A stretch of 59,920 nt of DNA. Origin: Sutcliffiella horikoshii. GTDB taxonomy: Bacteria; Bacillota; Bacilli; Bacillales; Bacillaceae_I. The translations under genes were made by a program, and so were the position numbers. The notes beneath the pieces are model-generated. The model was not told the DNA's origin. It was given only the letters and a program-made list of their open reading frames with translations, and did no database searches. The number at the start of each line of letters is the position of its first letter. The stretch's first letter is position 1. Positions 27,746 through 37,238 of the stretch are shown piece after piece. Location of the stretch: contig NZ_VTEV01000014.1 in the NCBI RefSeq assembly GCF_008180725.1, positions 1-59,920 on the forward strand, read 5' to 3'.

Positions 27746-30700
27746 ATGAAGGGTTTTATTCCATATTTGAGCGAAAATGATGATTTTCAATCGGTTTTGG
27801 TTGGTCTTCAAGAAGGATTGCAAGAACAGTTAATTTCAGGGATATCTAACTCAGCAAGGTCCATGTTAATTGCAGCGTTGTATGAAGAGAGAAAAGCGCC
27901 GATTCTGCTAATCACGCATAATTTATTTCATGCCCAAAAAGTATATGATGACTTGGCAAGCTTCCTGCCAGAGGATGAACTGTATCTGTATCCTGTCAAC
28001 GATGTGTTGGCAGCGGAAATTGGAATTGCGAGTCCGGAACTTAAAGCCCAGCGTGTAGATGCGCTTAATCATTGGGCTACTAAAAATAATGGTATTATCA
28101 TTGCACCTATCGCAGGGTTAAAAAGAATACTCCCATCTAAAGAAAAATGGCAGCAAACGTTGTTGACCATTGAAGTAGAAAAGACGTTGGAACTTGATAA
28201 CTTAGCAGAGCGTCTCGTCAGATTCGGGTATCAGCGTGTAGGGATGGTAGCAACGCCAGGGGATTTCAGTATCAGAGGGGGCATCATCGACATATACCCT
28301 ATCACGGAAGAATATGCCGTCCGGATAGAACTTTTTGATGATGAAGTGGAGTCCATCCGATATTTTACGGTAGAAGATCAACGCTCTCAAAAACATATGG
28401 ATAAGGTAACGATTGGCCCGGCAACAGAGATGTTGCTCACGAATCAAGAGCTGACAAATGGTCGGGAAGTTCTCGAAAAGGAACTAGCTAAAACGATAAA
28501 AAAGGTAAAAAATGAAAAAGTAAAACAGCTGTTAACAGAAAATATTTCCTATGAGCTAGAACAAATACGCAACGGACAAGTGTTTTCTGAGTTGTATAAA
28601 TATCTTTCATTCTTCTACAGTTCACCAGCTAGTTTACTAGATTACATCCCTGCAGGCGGTTTAGTTATTATGGATGAAATCAGCAGAATCCATGAAACGG
28701 CGGAAAGTCTTGATAAAGAAGAAGCAGAGTGGCTGGTAGAGCTATTGGCTGAAGGAAAAGCGGTGCATGATCTAAAGTTTTCTCATTCTTTTGCGCAGAT
28801 TGTACATAGCAAAAAACAACCGTTCCTTTATCTTTCCCTCTTCTTACGAGCAGTGCCGCATACGCATCCCGAAAACTTAATTAGTATGTCTTCGAAGAGC
28901 ATGCAGCACTTCCACGGGCAGATGCATCTGTTAAAATCGGAAATTGAGCGTTGGAGGAAGGCGAATTATGCAATTGTAGTCCTTGCTTCCAACCAAGAGC
29001 GGATGGAGAAGCTAGAGACGGTTTTTGCTGATTATGAGATGGACATAAGAAAGCTTTCCAAAGGTTCTGCCTTTGCCCATGGAGAGGTGCAGCTTGTGGA
29101 GGGTGACTTGCATTCTGGATTTGAATTACCGATGCAAAAGCTTGCGGTCATCACGGAGGAAGAGCTTTTCAAAAAGAAAGCGAAAAAGCCTAAAAACAGA
29201 CAAAAGCTTTCCAATGCGGAAAGGATTAAAAACTATACCGAATTGAATGTCGGTGACTATGTTGTCCATATTAATCATGGAATTGGTAAATATCTAGGAA
29301 TTGAAACACTTGATATCAACGGTCTTCATAAAGATTATATTCATATTAAATACCAAGGCTCTGACAAACTTTACGTTCCTGTTGAGCAAATTGATCAAGT
29401 TCAAAAATATGTCGGCTCAGAGGGAAAAGAACCGAAAGTTTATAAACTAGGTGGTACTGACTGGAAAAAGGTTAAAAATAAAGTGGAGTCGTCTGTCCAA
29501 GATATTGCCGATGACCTTATTAAGTTATATGCAGAAAGGGAAGCAAGTGTCGGCCACGCCTTCTCGCCAGACGGAGAAATGCAAAGGGAGTTTGAAGCAA
29601 CCTTCCCTTATCAGGAAACAGAAGATCAATTGCGGTCTATTCATGAGATTAAATTGGATATGGAAAAGAAACGCCCAATGGACCGCTTGCTTTGCGGAGA
29701 TGTTGGCTATGGAAAAACGGAAGTTGCCATAAGGGCTGCTTTCAAGGCCATTACTGATGGCAAGCAGGTAGCCATTTTGGTCCCAACCACCATTTTGGCT
29801 CAGCAGCATTATGAAACCATCAGAGAAAGGTTTCAAGATTACCCTATCAATATTGGTTTGTTAAGCCGTTTCCGCTCTAGAAAGCAACAAACGGAAACAA
29901 TGAAAGGGCTTGGGAACGGAACAGTAGATATTGTTGTTGGGACACATCGGTTGTTGTCTAAAGATATTAAATACAAAGACCTTGGCTTGTTAATTATCGA
30001 TGAAGAACAGCGTTTTGGAGTGACCCATAAGGAAAAAATCAAACAGCTGAAAGCGAATATTGATGTGCTTACCTTAACAGCAACGCCAATTCCGCGTACT
30101 CTTCATATGTCTATGCTTGGGGTGCGTGATTTATCTGTCATTGAGACACCACCTGAAAACCGTTTCCCTGTGCAAACGTATGTGATGGAATATAACGGGA
30201 ACCTGGTGAAAGAAGCAATCGAAAGAGAGCTGGCCCGAGGAGGTCAAGTTTATTTCTTATATAACAGGGTCGAAGATATCGAGCGAAAAGCAGATGAGAT
30301 CTCCATGCTTGTCCCAGAAGCCCGTGTTACGTATGCGCATGGGAAAATGACCGAAAATGAACTTGAGTCGGTGATGATTCAGTTTCTTGAAGGGGAAGCG
30401 GAAGTACTTGTCAGTACGACCATCATCGAAACAGGTGTCGACATTCCAAACGTAAACACATTGATCGTTTTTGATGCAGATAGAATGGGATTGTCCCAGC
30501 TTTATCAGCTTAGAGGACGTGTTGGAAGATCAAATCGTGTGGCATATGCCTATTTCACGTATCGAAAAGATAAAGTACTTACGGAGGTAGCAGAAAAACG
30601 TCTGCAATCTATCAAGGAATTCACAGAACTTGGATCAGGCTTTAAAATTGCAATGCGTGACCTTTCCATTCGTGGAGCAGGAAATCTGCTCGGTGCCCAG

Positions 30701-31282
30701 CAACACGGCTTTATCGATTCTGTCGGTTTTGATATGTATTCTCAGATGCTAAAAGAAGCAATCGAGCAGCGCCAAGGGCCGAAAGATGCGAAAAAGGCGC
30801 ATGAAATATCCATTGATGTGGAGCTTGACGCGTACATTCCAGAGTCTTATATCCCTGATAGTAAGCAAAAGATTGATATGTATAAGCGTTTCCGTGGATT
30901 AGAGTCAAAAGAAGATCTTGTTGAGCTTCAAGATGAAATGAAGGACCGTTTTGGAAACTATCCAAAAGAGGTCGATTACTTATTCCAAGTCTCAGAGATG
31001 AGAGTCTTTGGCCTCAAAGAAAAAGTGGATTCCATCAAACAAACAAAACAAGAGCTTGTCATTCTTCTTTCCGAAGAAGCAAGTAGCGTTATTGATGGAC
31101 AGAAGTTATTCTTATTAGGAAATGAGTTTGGCAGAATGGTAAGCCTCGGCATGGAAGGACAGCATCTGAAGATTGTCATCCAGACGAAACGTTCTGCGAC
31201 AGAAGAGTGGATACAGGTGGCCATTTCCATGATAAAAGGACTAGAAAAAGTAAAAAAAGAAAGCGTGAATGCTTCCTCATAG
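27746..31282 (+). CDS. mfd: Transcription-repair coupling factor Mfd
   Basis: A 1178-residue ATP-driven translocase that removes stalled RNA polymerase from DNA lesions and recruits UvrA. Order of parts: a UvrB-like N-terminal module (residues about 1-350), the CarD-like polymerase-binding domain (LNVGDYVVHINHGIGKYLG near residue 495), the helicase core with Walker A GDVGYGKTEVAIRAA near residue 650 and Walker B DEEQRFG near residue 750, then a C-terminal TRCF domain. ATG 27746 is chosen over GTG 27737 because GGGAGGG at 27731-27737 is spaced for it. Confidence 0.97.
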   Translation: MKGFIPYLSENDDFQSVLVGLQEGLQEQLISGISNSARSMLIAALYEERKAPILLITHNLFHAQKVYDDLASFLPEDELYLYPVNDVLAAEIGIASPELKAQRVDALNHWATKNNGIIIAPIAGLKRILPSKEKWQQTLLTIEVEKTLELDNLAERLVRFGYQRVGMVATPGDFSIRGGIIDIYPITEEYAVRIELFDDEVESIRYFTVEDQRSQKHMDKVTIGPATEMLLTNQELTNGREVLEKELAKTIKKVKNEKVKQLLTENISYELEQIRNGQVFSELYKYLSFFYSSPASLLDYIPAGGLVIMDEISRIHETAESLDKEEAEWLVELLAEGKAVHDLKFSHSFAQIVHSKKQPFLYLSLFLRAVPHTHPENLISMSSKSMQHFHGQMHLLKSEIERWRKANYAIVVLASNQERMEKLETVFADYEMDIRKLSKGSAFAHGEVQLVEGDLHSGFELPMQKLAVITEEELFKKKAKKPKNRQKLSNAERIKNYTELNVGDYVVHINHGIGKYLGIETLDINGLHKDYIHIKYQGSDKLYVPVEQIDQVQKYVGSEGKEPKVYKLGGTDWKKVKNKVESSVQDIADDLIKLYAEREASVGHAFSPDGEMQREFEATFPYQETEDQLRSIHEIKLDMEKKRPMDRLLCGDVGYGKTEVAIRAAFKAITDGKQVAILVPTTILAQQHYETIRERFQDYPINIGLLSRFRSRKQQTETMKGLGNGTVDIVVGTHRLLSKDIKYKDLGLLIIDEEQRFGVTHKEKIKQLKANIDVLTLTATPIPRTLHMSMLGVRDLSVIETPPENRFPVQTYVMEYNGNLVKEAIERELARGGQVYFLYNRVEDIERKADEISMLVPEARVTYAHGKMTENELESVMIQFLEGEAEVLVSTTIIETGVDIPNVNTLIVFDADRMGLSQLYQLRGRVGRSNRVAYAYFTYRKDKVLTEVAEKRLQSIKEFTELGSGFKIAMRDLSIRGAGNLLGAQQHGFIDSVGFDMYSQMLKEAIEQRQGPKDAKKAHEISIDVELDAYIPESYIPDSKQKIDMYKRFRGLESKEDLVELQDEMKDRFGNYPKEVDYLFQVSEMRVFGLKEKVDSIKQTKQELVILLSEEASSVIDGQKLFLLGNEFGRMVSLGMEGQHLKIVIQTKRSATEEWIQVAISMIKGLEKVKKESVNASS

Positions 31283-31354
31283 GTTTGAGTTTGTGAAGAA
31301 ACGTCTATATAAATACTGGGGGAATTTACTATCAGAAAAAAACTTTTCCAACAT

Positions 31355-31383
31355 GTATATAACTCCCTGAGTGTAGGATACTA
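31355..31383 (+). promoter_or_regulatory. Candidate sigma-G promoter of spoVT
   Basis: GTATA at 31355-31359, 17 bases, GATACTA at 31377-31383, close to sigma-G (GNATA, CATNNTA). spoVT is sigma-G dependent in B. subtilis. Confidence 0.6.
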
Positions 31384-31485
31384 ACTTCAACGAATGGTGA
31401 ATTCTTCAAAAGCAGGACATATTGATCAATTCCACCAATTTAACTCATCTCTTTTTATCATCGGATGAAGGAGGCAACCTAAGAA

Positions 31486-32022
31486 ATGAAAGCAACTGGT
31501 ATTGTACGTCGTATTGATGACCTCGGTCGCGTTGTAATTCCTAAAGAAATAAGAAGAACCCTGCGTATCCGCGAGGGTGACCCGCTTGAGATCTTTGTCG
31601 ACCGGGATGGAGAGGTTATACTAAAGAAATACTCTCCTATTAGTGAGCTTAGCGATTTCGCAAAGGAATATGCGGAAGCTCTGTATGATAGCCTGGGACA
31701 CCCAGTGTTAATCTGTGATCGTGATACGTTCATTGCTGTCGCTGGGAGTTCTAAAAAGGAATATCTGAACAAAAGCATCAGCGAAGTCGTGGAGAAATCC
31801 ATGGAAGACCGCAATTCCGTATTAAAAACGGAAGAACAGCAAATGGCAATTGTCGATGGGCATGTAGAATCACTTGCTTCTTATACCATTGGACCTATCG
31901 TAGCAAACGGAGATCCAATTGGAGCAGTGGTTATTATGTCCAAAGATAAGTCGCTTGGAGAAGTGGAACAGAAAGCAGTGGAAACAGCTGCAGGCTTCCT
32001 TGCAAGACAGATGGAGCAATAA
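31486..32022 (+). CDS. spoVT: Stage V sporulation protein T
   Basis: A 178-residue forespore regulator. The N-terminal 50 residues are an AbrB-type DNA-binding domain (MKATGIVRRIDDLGRVVIP) and the rest a GAF-like domain (YAEALYDSLGHPVLICDRDTF onward). It tunes sigma-G gene expression in the forespore. ATG 31486 has GAAGGAGG upstream. A sigma-G-like promoter and a good terminator bracket it. Confidence 0.97.
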   Translation: MKATGIVRRIDDLGRVVIPKEIRRTLRIREGDPLEIFVDRDGEVILKKYSPISELSDFAKEYAEALYDSLGHPVLICDRDTFIAVAGSSKKEYLNKSISEVVEKSMEDRNSVLKTEEQQMAIVDGHVESLASYTIGPIVANGDPIGAVVIMSKDKSLGEVEQKAVETAAGFLARQMEQ

Positions 32023-32032
32023 TTATTAGTTG

Positions 32033-32070
32033 GAGCAGCAGACATGATTGTCTGTTGCTTCTTTTCTTTT
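32033..32070 (+). terminator. Terminator after spoVT
   Basis: AGCAGCAGACA and TGTCTGTTGCT pair (one G-T) and are followed by a T-rich tail. Confidence 0.88.
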
Positions 32071-32108
32071 GAGTGAATCAAGTCGAAATTCAAAGAGATT
32101 TGTCGTTT

Positions 32109-32222
32109 GGCATGTATTTACGTGAGTTTGGACAGTAAATGGGTCAGTTTGGATCGTATTTTAAGTATTTGGACAGTATTTTTGTCTGAATGGACAGTAA
32201 ATCGCTACTTTTGGACAGTAAG
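32109..32222. repeat. Array C: TGGACAGTA motifs at 20-21 bp spacing
   Basis: TGGACAG or variants start at 32109, 32129, 32150, 32170, 32191 and 32212. The phase is two helical turns, as in the TGGATAAA arrays at 17.5 and 38.0 kb, but the motif is different. This array fills much of the spoVT-yabM gap. Confidence 0.8.
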
Positions 32223-32329
32223 TTATCCGAAGAAGGAGATTTAATAATCTCGGATTGTTCGTATCTCTCCAATAGAATACACCATCATAGACATAATGCA
32301 TCCATCTTTCCAACTTTCCAATTAAAATA

Positions 32330-32338
32330 TGCTATAAT
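32330..32338 (+). promoter_or_regulatory. Extended -10 promoter before yabM
   Basis: TGCTATAAT is a perfect extended -10 element. No clear -35 box is seen, which is common for this class. Confidence 0.5.
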
Positions 32339-32375
32339 TATACAATTGTACGAATACCTTTAAGGCGGGCTTTTT

Positions 32376-33959
32376 ATGAATGATTTATCACCACACTCCT
32401 ATCAAAAGGTATGGAAAGGCGCTATGATTCTTACTATTGCAGGGATTATCATTAAAATCCTCAGTGCAGCCTATCGCGTTCCTTTCCAGAATATTGTAGG
32501 AGATGTTGGCTTTTATATTTATCAACAGGTATATCCCTTTTACGGGGTGGCTATCATTTTATCTACATATGGCTTTCCGGTTGTCATTTCTAAAATTATT
32601 GCAGAACACCCAGAGAATACAAGGGAGCATGCAGCACGCAAAATACGCTGGGTGTCCTTTTGTTTCTTAACGCTTTTGGGTGTGAGCTTTTTCCTGCTGC
32701 TATACCTAGGTGCTAACCACTTAGCAGCTTTTATGGGGGACCTCAAACTCGCTGTACTAATAAAAATTGTCGCCTTCTCTTTTTTACTAATGCCACTAGT
32801 TTCGGTATGGAGAGGAAGTTTTCAAGGGCTTGGAGAAATGACGCCGACCGCCGTTTCGCAAGTCAGTGAACAATTAATAAGGGTTGGGACTATATTAGTG
32901 CTCTCCTACCTGCTCGTAAATGCGGGATACTCCCTTTATGAAGTAGGAGCAGGAGCCATATTCGGGTCAGTCTTTGGAGGATTTGCTGCCGTCTTAGTAT
33001 TGTTGGTCTTTTATCAAAAGACAAAAAAGAAGCAAACGGTTGTGCCTTCAAATATGCTTCCGTCTTCGAAGTCTATTGTAAAGGTCCTTATGCTTCAAGG
33101 CTTTACCATTTGCATCAGCTCGCTATTGCTGATCCTTTTTCAAATGGTGGATGCGTTCACTATTTATGCGGGTCTATTGGAAGCAGGCGTCGACGAACAA
33201 CAAGCCAAAGAGCTAAAAGGGGTATTCGACAGGGGACAACCGCTTATCCAGCTTGGAACAGTGGTAGCAACAGCCTTCTCCCTTTCCCTTGTCCCATACA
33301 TTATTCTCTCCAAAAGCAATGAAAGGGAAGTAAAAGAAAAAATTAGTCTCTCTATCCGTGTCAGCATAGGAGTGGGAGCAGGAGCGGCTGTGGGTCTTGC
33401 GTGGCTTATTCGACCGGTGAATGTAATGCTTTTTTCCAATGAAAATGGCTACCATGTTCTATTGGTCCTTGGTTTGTCCATTCTCTTTTGCAGTATGGCC
33501 TTGACCGCGGCTGCTATCTTACAGGGACTTGGCAACCCGTATCTTCCGGCTCTTTTTGTAGGGATCGGAATTGGATTAAAATATTTGTTGAATGTCCTAT
33601 TAATTCCCACTCACTCAACTTTGGGAGCGGCGGTCAGTACATTGGTCGCGTTCAGTGCAGTCGCCGTCATGTTGGTAATGGCGTTAAAAAAGAAGACAGG
33701 CACTTCTATATTTGAAAGAATGCCAACCGTCCCCTTGCTTGTGAGCATCGGGATGATGTCTACCGTTTTGGCAATCTATCTGCTTCTTACGGATTCACTA
33801 GTAGGCGATAACCGTACGCTTTCCTCCGTCCAAAGCATGGTGGGAGTGATGATAGGCGGAATCACCTATCTATTAATTTTAATAAAGAATCGCTTTTTTA
33901 CAAAAGAAGAACTCATGCTGCTCCCGCTAGGAAAGAAATTGGTGAAGCTATTAAAATAA
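32376..33959 (+). CDS. yabM: Polysaccharide/lipid flippase of the MATE-MOP type, SpoVB-like (YabM)
   Basis: A 527-residue membrane protein with about 14 hydrophobic helices, in the superfamily of SpoVB and MurJ lipid II flippases. The opening segment KGAMILTIAGIIIKILSAAYRVPFQNIVGDVGFYIYQQ is the family hallmark. The natural substrate of YabM is not known. ATG 32376 follows AAGGCGGGC. It heads a run with yabN, rqcP, yabP, yabQ and divIC. Confidence 0.9.
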   Translation: MNDLSPHSYQKVWKGAMILTIAGIIIKILSAAYRVPFQNIVGDVGFYIYQQVYPFYGVAIILSTYGFPVVISKIIAEHPENTREHAARKIRWVSFCFLTLLGVSFFLLLYLGANHLAAFMGDLKLAVLIKIVAFSFLLMPLVSVWRGSFQGLGEMTPTAVSQVSEQLIRVGTILVLSYLLVNAGYSLYEVGAGAIFGSVFGGFAAVLVLLVFYQKTKKKQTVVPSNMLPSSKSIVKVLMLQGFTICISSLLLILFQMVDAFTIYAGLLEAGVDEQQAKELKGVFDRGQPLIQLGTVVATAFSLSLVPYIILSKSNEREVKEKISLSIRVSIGVGAGAAVGLAWLIRPVNVMLFSNENGYHVLLVLGLSILFCSMALTAAAILQGLGNPYLPALFVGIGIGLKYLLNVLLIPTHSTLGAAVSTLVAFSAVAVMLVMALKKKTGTSIFERMPTVPLLVSIGMMSTVLAIYLLLTDSLVGDNRTLSSVQSMVGVMIGGITYLLILIKNRFFTKEELMLLPLGKKLVKLLK

Positions 33960-33981
33960 TAATAAAGTTGGTGTCCAATAT

Positions 33982-35445
33982 ATGAATATGATAAAGGTTC
34001 TGGGACTTGGTGCAGGTGACCTCGAACAGCTTCCAATGGGAGTGTACAAGCAATTAATGCAGTCGGACCATCTTTTCCTTCGAACGAAAGAACATCCAGT
34101 TATCGAAGAGCTCGAAAAGGAAGGGCTGACTTACGAGTCGTTTGATTCTATCTATGAACAGGAAGGAACATTCGGCACGGTCTATGAAAGGATTGCGGAA
34201 GAATTAATTGGGCTTAGTGCACATAAGAAAATTGTGTACGCTGTACCGGGACATCCGCTTGTGGCAGAGAAAACCGTTCAGATTTTACTTGAAAAAGAAA
34301 AAGAAGGCATTATCACACTTGATATTAAAGGCGGGCAAAGTTTCCTTGATCCCATGTTTACAGCAGTAGGACTGGATCCCATCGATGGCTTTCAATTTCA
34401 TGATGCCACCGCGCTTGTAAAAGAAGCAATTGAACCGACCCAGGCGATGATCTTTTGTCAGGTATATGATGCTTTTATTGCTTCAGAAGTGAAGCTCACG
34501 TTGATGGAGTTGTTGCCTGACGACTATCCCGTGACGATTGTAACAGCAGCAGGTTCTTCCATGGAACAGATTACAGAGGTACCGTTATACGAACTCGACA
34601 GGGTGGCAGAAATCAATAATCTGACAAGTGTCTATGTCCCAGCAGTAAAAGAGGAGGAACTGCTTTATAAACAATTTTCTTCTTTTAGAAAAACCATCGC
34701 GACCTTAAGAGGTCCTGGTGGCTGCCCTTGGGATCAGAAACAAACGCATGAATCCCTGAAAAAATATTTAATTGAAGAAGCATATGAGTTGCTCGATGCC
34801 ATTGATGAGGAAGATACAGATGGAATCATTGAGGAACTTGGGGATGTTCTTTTACAAGTGATGCTTCATGCCCAGATCGGGGAGGATGAAGGTTACTTTA
34901 GCATAGAAGATGTAATAGAAGGGATTAATGAGAAAATGATCCGCAGACATCCTCATGTATTTGCCGACACCTCTGTGGAAGATGCAGAAGATGTCATCAC
35001 CAATTGGGAAGCCATCAAAGCTGAGGAAAAAGGTGAAAGGGCCGAGCAGTCCATTCTTGATTCGGTTGCAAAAGGGCTTCCTAATCTTACAAAAGCATTC
35101 CAATATCAGAAAAAAGCCGGTAAAGTAGGGTTTGATTGGAACGATGTCGCCCCGATGTGGGATAAAGTGAATGAGGAAATCCAGGAGTTGCAGGAAGAAT
35201 TGACAAAGGATGCAAGCTCGGACCTTGTGGCTGCAGAATTCGGGGACGTACTTTTTGCTCTCGTTAACATTGCAAGATACTATAAAATCGACCCGGAAGA
35301 AGCAGTGTCCCTAACCAACCGAAAATTTTACCGCAGGTTTACTTTTATTGAAAAGAAGGTAAAGGAATTAGGGCAATCTTTCGAGAATCTATCATTAGAA
35401 CAATTAGATGCTATCTGGGAAGAAGCGAAAAAGAACGGGTTATAA
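33982..35445 (+). CDS. yabN: YabN: SAM-dependent methylase-like domain fused to MazG pyrophosphohydrolase
   Basis: A 487-residue fusion. Residues about 1-220 form a tetrapyrrole-methylase-like domain (VLGLGAGDLEQLPMGVY, VYAVPGHPLVAEKTV). The C-terminal part holds two MazG units; the first has the metal-binding Glu/Asp set EEAYELLDAIDEED...EELGDVLLQVMLHAQ and the second AAEFGDVLFALVNIARY. MazG hydrolyses non-canonical NTPs. What the methylase part does is unknown. ATG 33982 has only a weak ribosome site; ATG 33988 is possible. Confidence 0.93.
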   Translation: MNMIKVLGLGAGDLEQLPMGVYKQLMQSDHLFLRTKEHPVIEELEKEGLTYESFDSIYEQEGTFGTVYERIAEELIGLSAHKKIVYAVPGHPLVAEKTVQILLEKEKEGIITLDIKGGQSFLDPMFTAVGLDPIDGFQFHDATALVKEAIEPTQAMIFCQVYDAFIASEVKLTLMELLPDDYPVTIVTAAGSSMEQITEVPLYELDRVAEINNLTSVYVPAVKEEELLYKQFSSFRKTIATLRGPGGCPWDQKQTHESLKKYLIEEAYELLDAIDEEDTDGIIEELGDVLLQVMLHAQIGEDEGYFSIEDVIEGINEKMIRRHPHVFADTSVEDAEDVITNWEAIKAEEKGERAEQSILDSVAKGLPNLTKAFQYQKKAGKVGFDWNDVAPMWDKVNEEIQELQEELTKDASSDLVAAEFGDVLFALVNIARYYKIDPEEAVSLTNRKFYRRFTFIEKKVKELGQSFENLSLEQLDAIWEEAKKNGL

Positions 35446-35461
35446 TAGGGGGAGTTAGAAA

Positions 35462-35731
35462 ATGCGTTTAGATAAATTTTTGAAAGTATCAAGGATCATC
35501 AAGCGCCGCACACTTGCTAAAGAAGTGGCAGAACAAGGGCGTATCTATATTAATAATGTCCAAGCTAAAGCTAGTAGCAATGTTAAAGCAGGAGATGAGT
35601 TGAAAATTCACTTTGGGCAAAAGATCGTCACGGCTTCTGTCGACAACATTCAAGAGAATGCCAAAAAAGAAGACGCAGCTATGATGTATACGATTGTTAA
35701 AGAAGAAAGAGTGGAACAAACAGAAGAGTAA
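35462..35731 (+). CDS. rqcP: S4-domain ribosome quality-control factor RqcP (YabO)
   Basis: An 89-residue S4-domain RNA-binding protein (MRLDKFLKVSRIIKRRTLAKEVAEQGRIYIN). In B. subtilis RqcP works with RqcH on stalled 50S subunits to add alanine tails to trapped peptides. The acidic C-terminal tail is short. GGGGGAG precedes ATG 35462, and the gene follows yabN closely. Confidence 0.94.
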   Translation: MRLDKFLKVSRIIKRRTLAKEVAEQGRIYINNVQAKASSNVKAGDELKIHFGQKIVTASVDNIQENAKKEDAAMMYTIVKEERVEQTEE

Positions 35732-35809
35732 CGGACAGGCTTGTTCTAAAAATATATCCCTCTCATATACATGTACTATCTTCAAGTACTAGATAGGTGA
35801 GGGATGAAT

Positions 35810-36115
35810 ATGAACCAATACTATGATTCAAATCAAGGAAACAAGCAGACTGTCCAAGAGCAAGACATCGTGATGAGAAGCCGCAGAATGTTGGATATCA
35901 CAGGTGTAAAGCAAGTGGAAAGTTTTGATAACGAAGAGTTTCTATTAGAAACTGTGATGGGATTTCTCTCTGTCAGGGGCCAAAATCTCCAGATGAAGAA
36001 CCTGGATGTAGAAAGTGGCGTCGTCTCGATCAAAGGTAAGATCATGGAAATCATTTATTTAGATGATCAACAGGCGGAGAAAGCTAAAGGGTTCTTTAGT
36101 AAGTTGTTCAAATGA
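35810..36115 (+). CDS. yabP: Sporulation protein YabP
   Basis: A 101-residue protein with the YabP/YqfC core: RRMLDITGVKQVESFDNEEF and ETVMGFLSVRGQNLQMKNLDVESGVVSIKG. In B. subtilis it is made in the mother cell under sigma-E and is needed for normal spores. I use ATG 35810, not 35804, because AGGTGAGGG is better spaced and homologues begin MNxYY. CATATACAT near 35764 hints at a sigma-E -10 box but is not convincing. It overlaps yabQ by four bases. Confidence 0.92.
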   Translation: MNQYYDSNQGNKQTVQEQDIVMRSRRMLDITGVKQVESFDNEEFLLETVMGFLSVRGQNLQMKNLDVESGVVSIKGKIMEIIYLDDQQAEKAKGFFSKLFK

Positions 36116-36750
36116 CACTTAGCACCCAACTTTATACAATGCTTGCCATGATTGGGATGGGGGCATGGCTTGGAGCGGCCATTGATACGTATGGACGCTT
36201 TCTTAAACGGGAAAAGAGAGCCAAGTGGATTGTGTTTATTCATGACATCCTCTTTTGGCTCTTGCAAGCCCTTATCGGCTTTTATGTATTGCTGAGGGTC
36301 AATGAAGGAGAAATTCGTTTTTATATTCTCATTGCACTCGTGTGTGGCTTTGCAGCTTATCAAAGCTTATTCCGATATTTTTATTTGAGCTTGCTGGAAT
36401 CCATCATACAACTTGTCATCAACTTGTATCGCTTCTTGGAAAAAATGGTAAGAATGCTAATAGTGAAGCCTATTCAACTATTAGTACAAGCCCTTATCGT
36501 ATTATTATTGGGTATTGGGAAGTTTCTTTACTCGACCATTCGCTTTCTGCTGTTGCTGTTATGGCGAATTGTTAAAATTTGTTTCTTACCATTCAAGTGG
36601 ATTCTTATGCTAGTATGGAAGTTGGTCCCGAACGTAGTGAAAAAATATTTACACATTGTTTTCAAAAAACTTGAAGGATTTTTCACACTAGTAAAGAATA
36701 GGAAACATAGTATAATAAATAGAGTAAAGAACTTTTGGAAAAAGCGCTAG
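36112..36750 (+). CDS. yabQ: Sporulation membrane protein YabQ
   Basis: A 212-residue integral membrane protein with about five hydrophobic segments in the first two thirds (for example LYTMLAMIGMGAWLGAAIDTYG and WIVFIHDILFWLLQALIGFYVLL) and a very basic C-terminal tail. B. subtilis YabQ is required for cortex formation. The start overlaps the yabP stop (ATGA), so translation is coupled. Confidence 0.92.
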   Translation: MTLSTQLYTMLAMIGMGAWLGAAIDTYGRFLKREKRAKWIVFIHDILFWLLQALIGFYVLLRVNEGEIRFYILIALVCGFAAYQSLFRYFYLSLLESIIQLVINLYRFLEKMVRMLIVKPIQLLVQALIVLLLGIGKFLYSTIRFLLLLLWRIVKICFLPFKWILMLVWKLVPNVVKKYLHIVFKKLEGFFTLVKNRKHSIINRVKNFWKKR

Positions 36751-36765
36751 GAGAGGAATGATAAG

Positions 36766-37149
36766 ATGAGCGCGGCAAAAGATGAAAAGGTAGCAAAAAT
36801 CCATTCCGATTATTCCAAACAAAAACAGGACCAGCAGTTGAAACAACAGAAAAGACGCCGTGGGCTTTATCGCCGTTTATCATTATTCTTTTGTTTAGCA
36901 TTAGTCTTTGGAATACTAATGGGGAAAACACTCTTAGATCAACGAGCTATCCTTCAGGAAAAAGAGGATAGAAAAGAAGTTGTTCAACAAGAGCTGGCAA
37001 AACTTAAAAAAGAACAACAACGTTTAGAAGAGGAAATTGTAAAACTGAACGATGATGATTATATTGCGAAGATCGCACGTAGAGATTATTTCATGTCAGA
37101 AGAGGATGAAATCATCTTCAATATCCCTGACGATTCGTCGTCAGATTAG
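36766..37149 (+). CDS. divIC: Cell-division protein DivIC (FtsB family)
   Basis: A 127-residue bitopic membrane protein: basic cytoplasmic N-terminus, one transmembrane helix (LSLFFCLALVFGILMGKTLL, residues about 45-64), then an extracytoplasmic coiled coil (LQEKEDRKEVVQQELAKLKKEQQRLEEEI) and the ARRDYFMSEEDEIIF ending typical of DivIC. It joins FtsL and DivIB at the division site. ATG 36766 follows GAGAGGAATG. Confidence 0.95.
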   Translation: MSAAKDEKVAKIHSDYSKQKQDQQLKQQKRRRGLYRRLSLFFCLALVFGILMGKTLLDQRAILQEKEDRKEVVQQELAKLKKEQQRLEEEIVKLNDDDYIAKIARRDYFMSEEDEIIFNIPDDSSSD

Positions 37150-37157
37150 TCGTCATA

Positions 37158-37187
37158 TTGACACCTCAATTTTGCTCTAGGTATAAT
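37158..37187 (+). promoter_or_regulatory. Sigma-A promoter of yabR
   Basis: TTGACA at 37158-37163, 18-base spacer, TATAAT at 37182-37187; both hexamers perfect. Confidence 0.85.
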
Positions 37188-37238
37188 GGTAGGTAAAGTG
37201 ATTTATTTTTTATGATTTTAAGGAGGAGCATTTTTTTT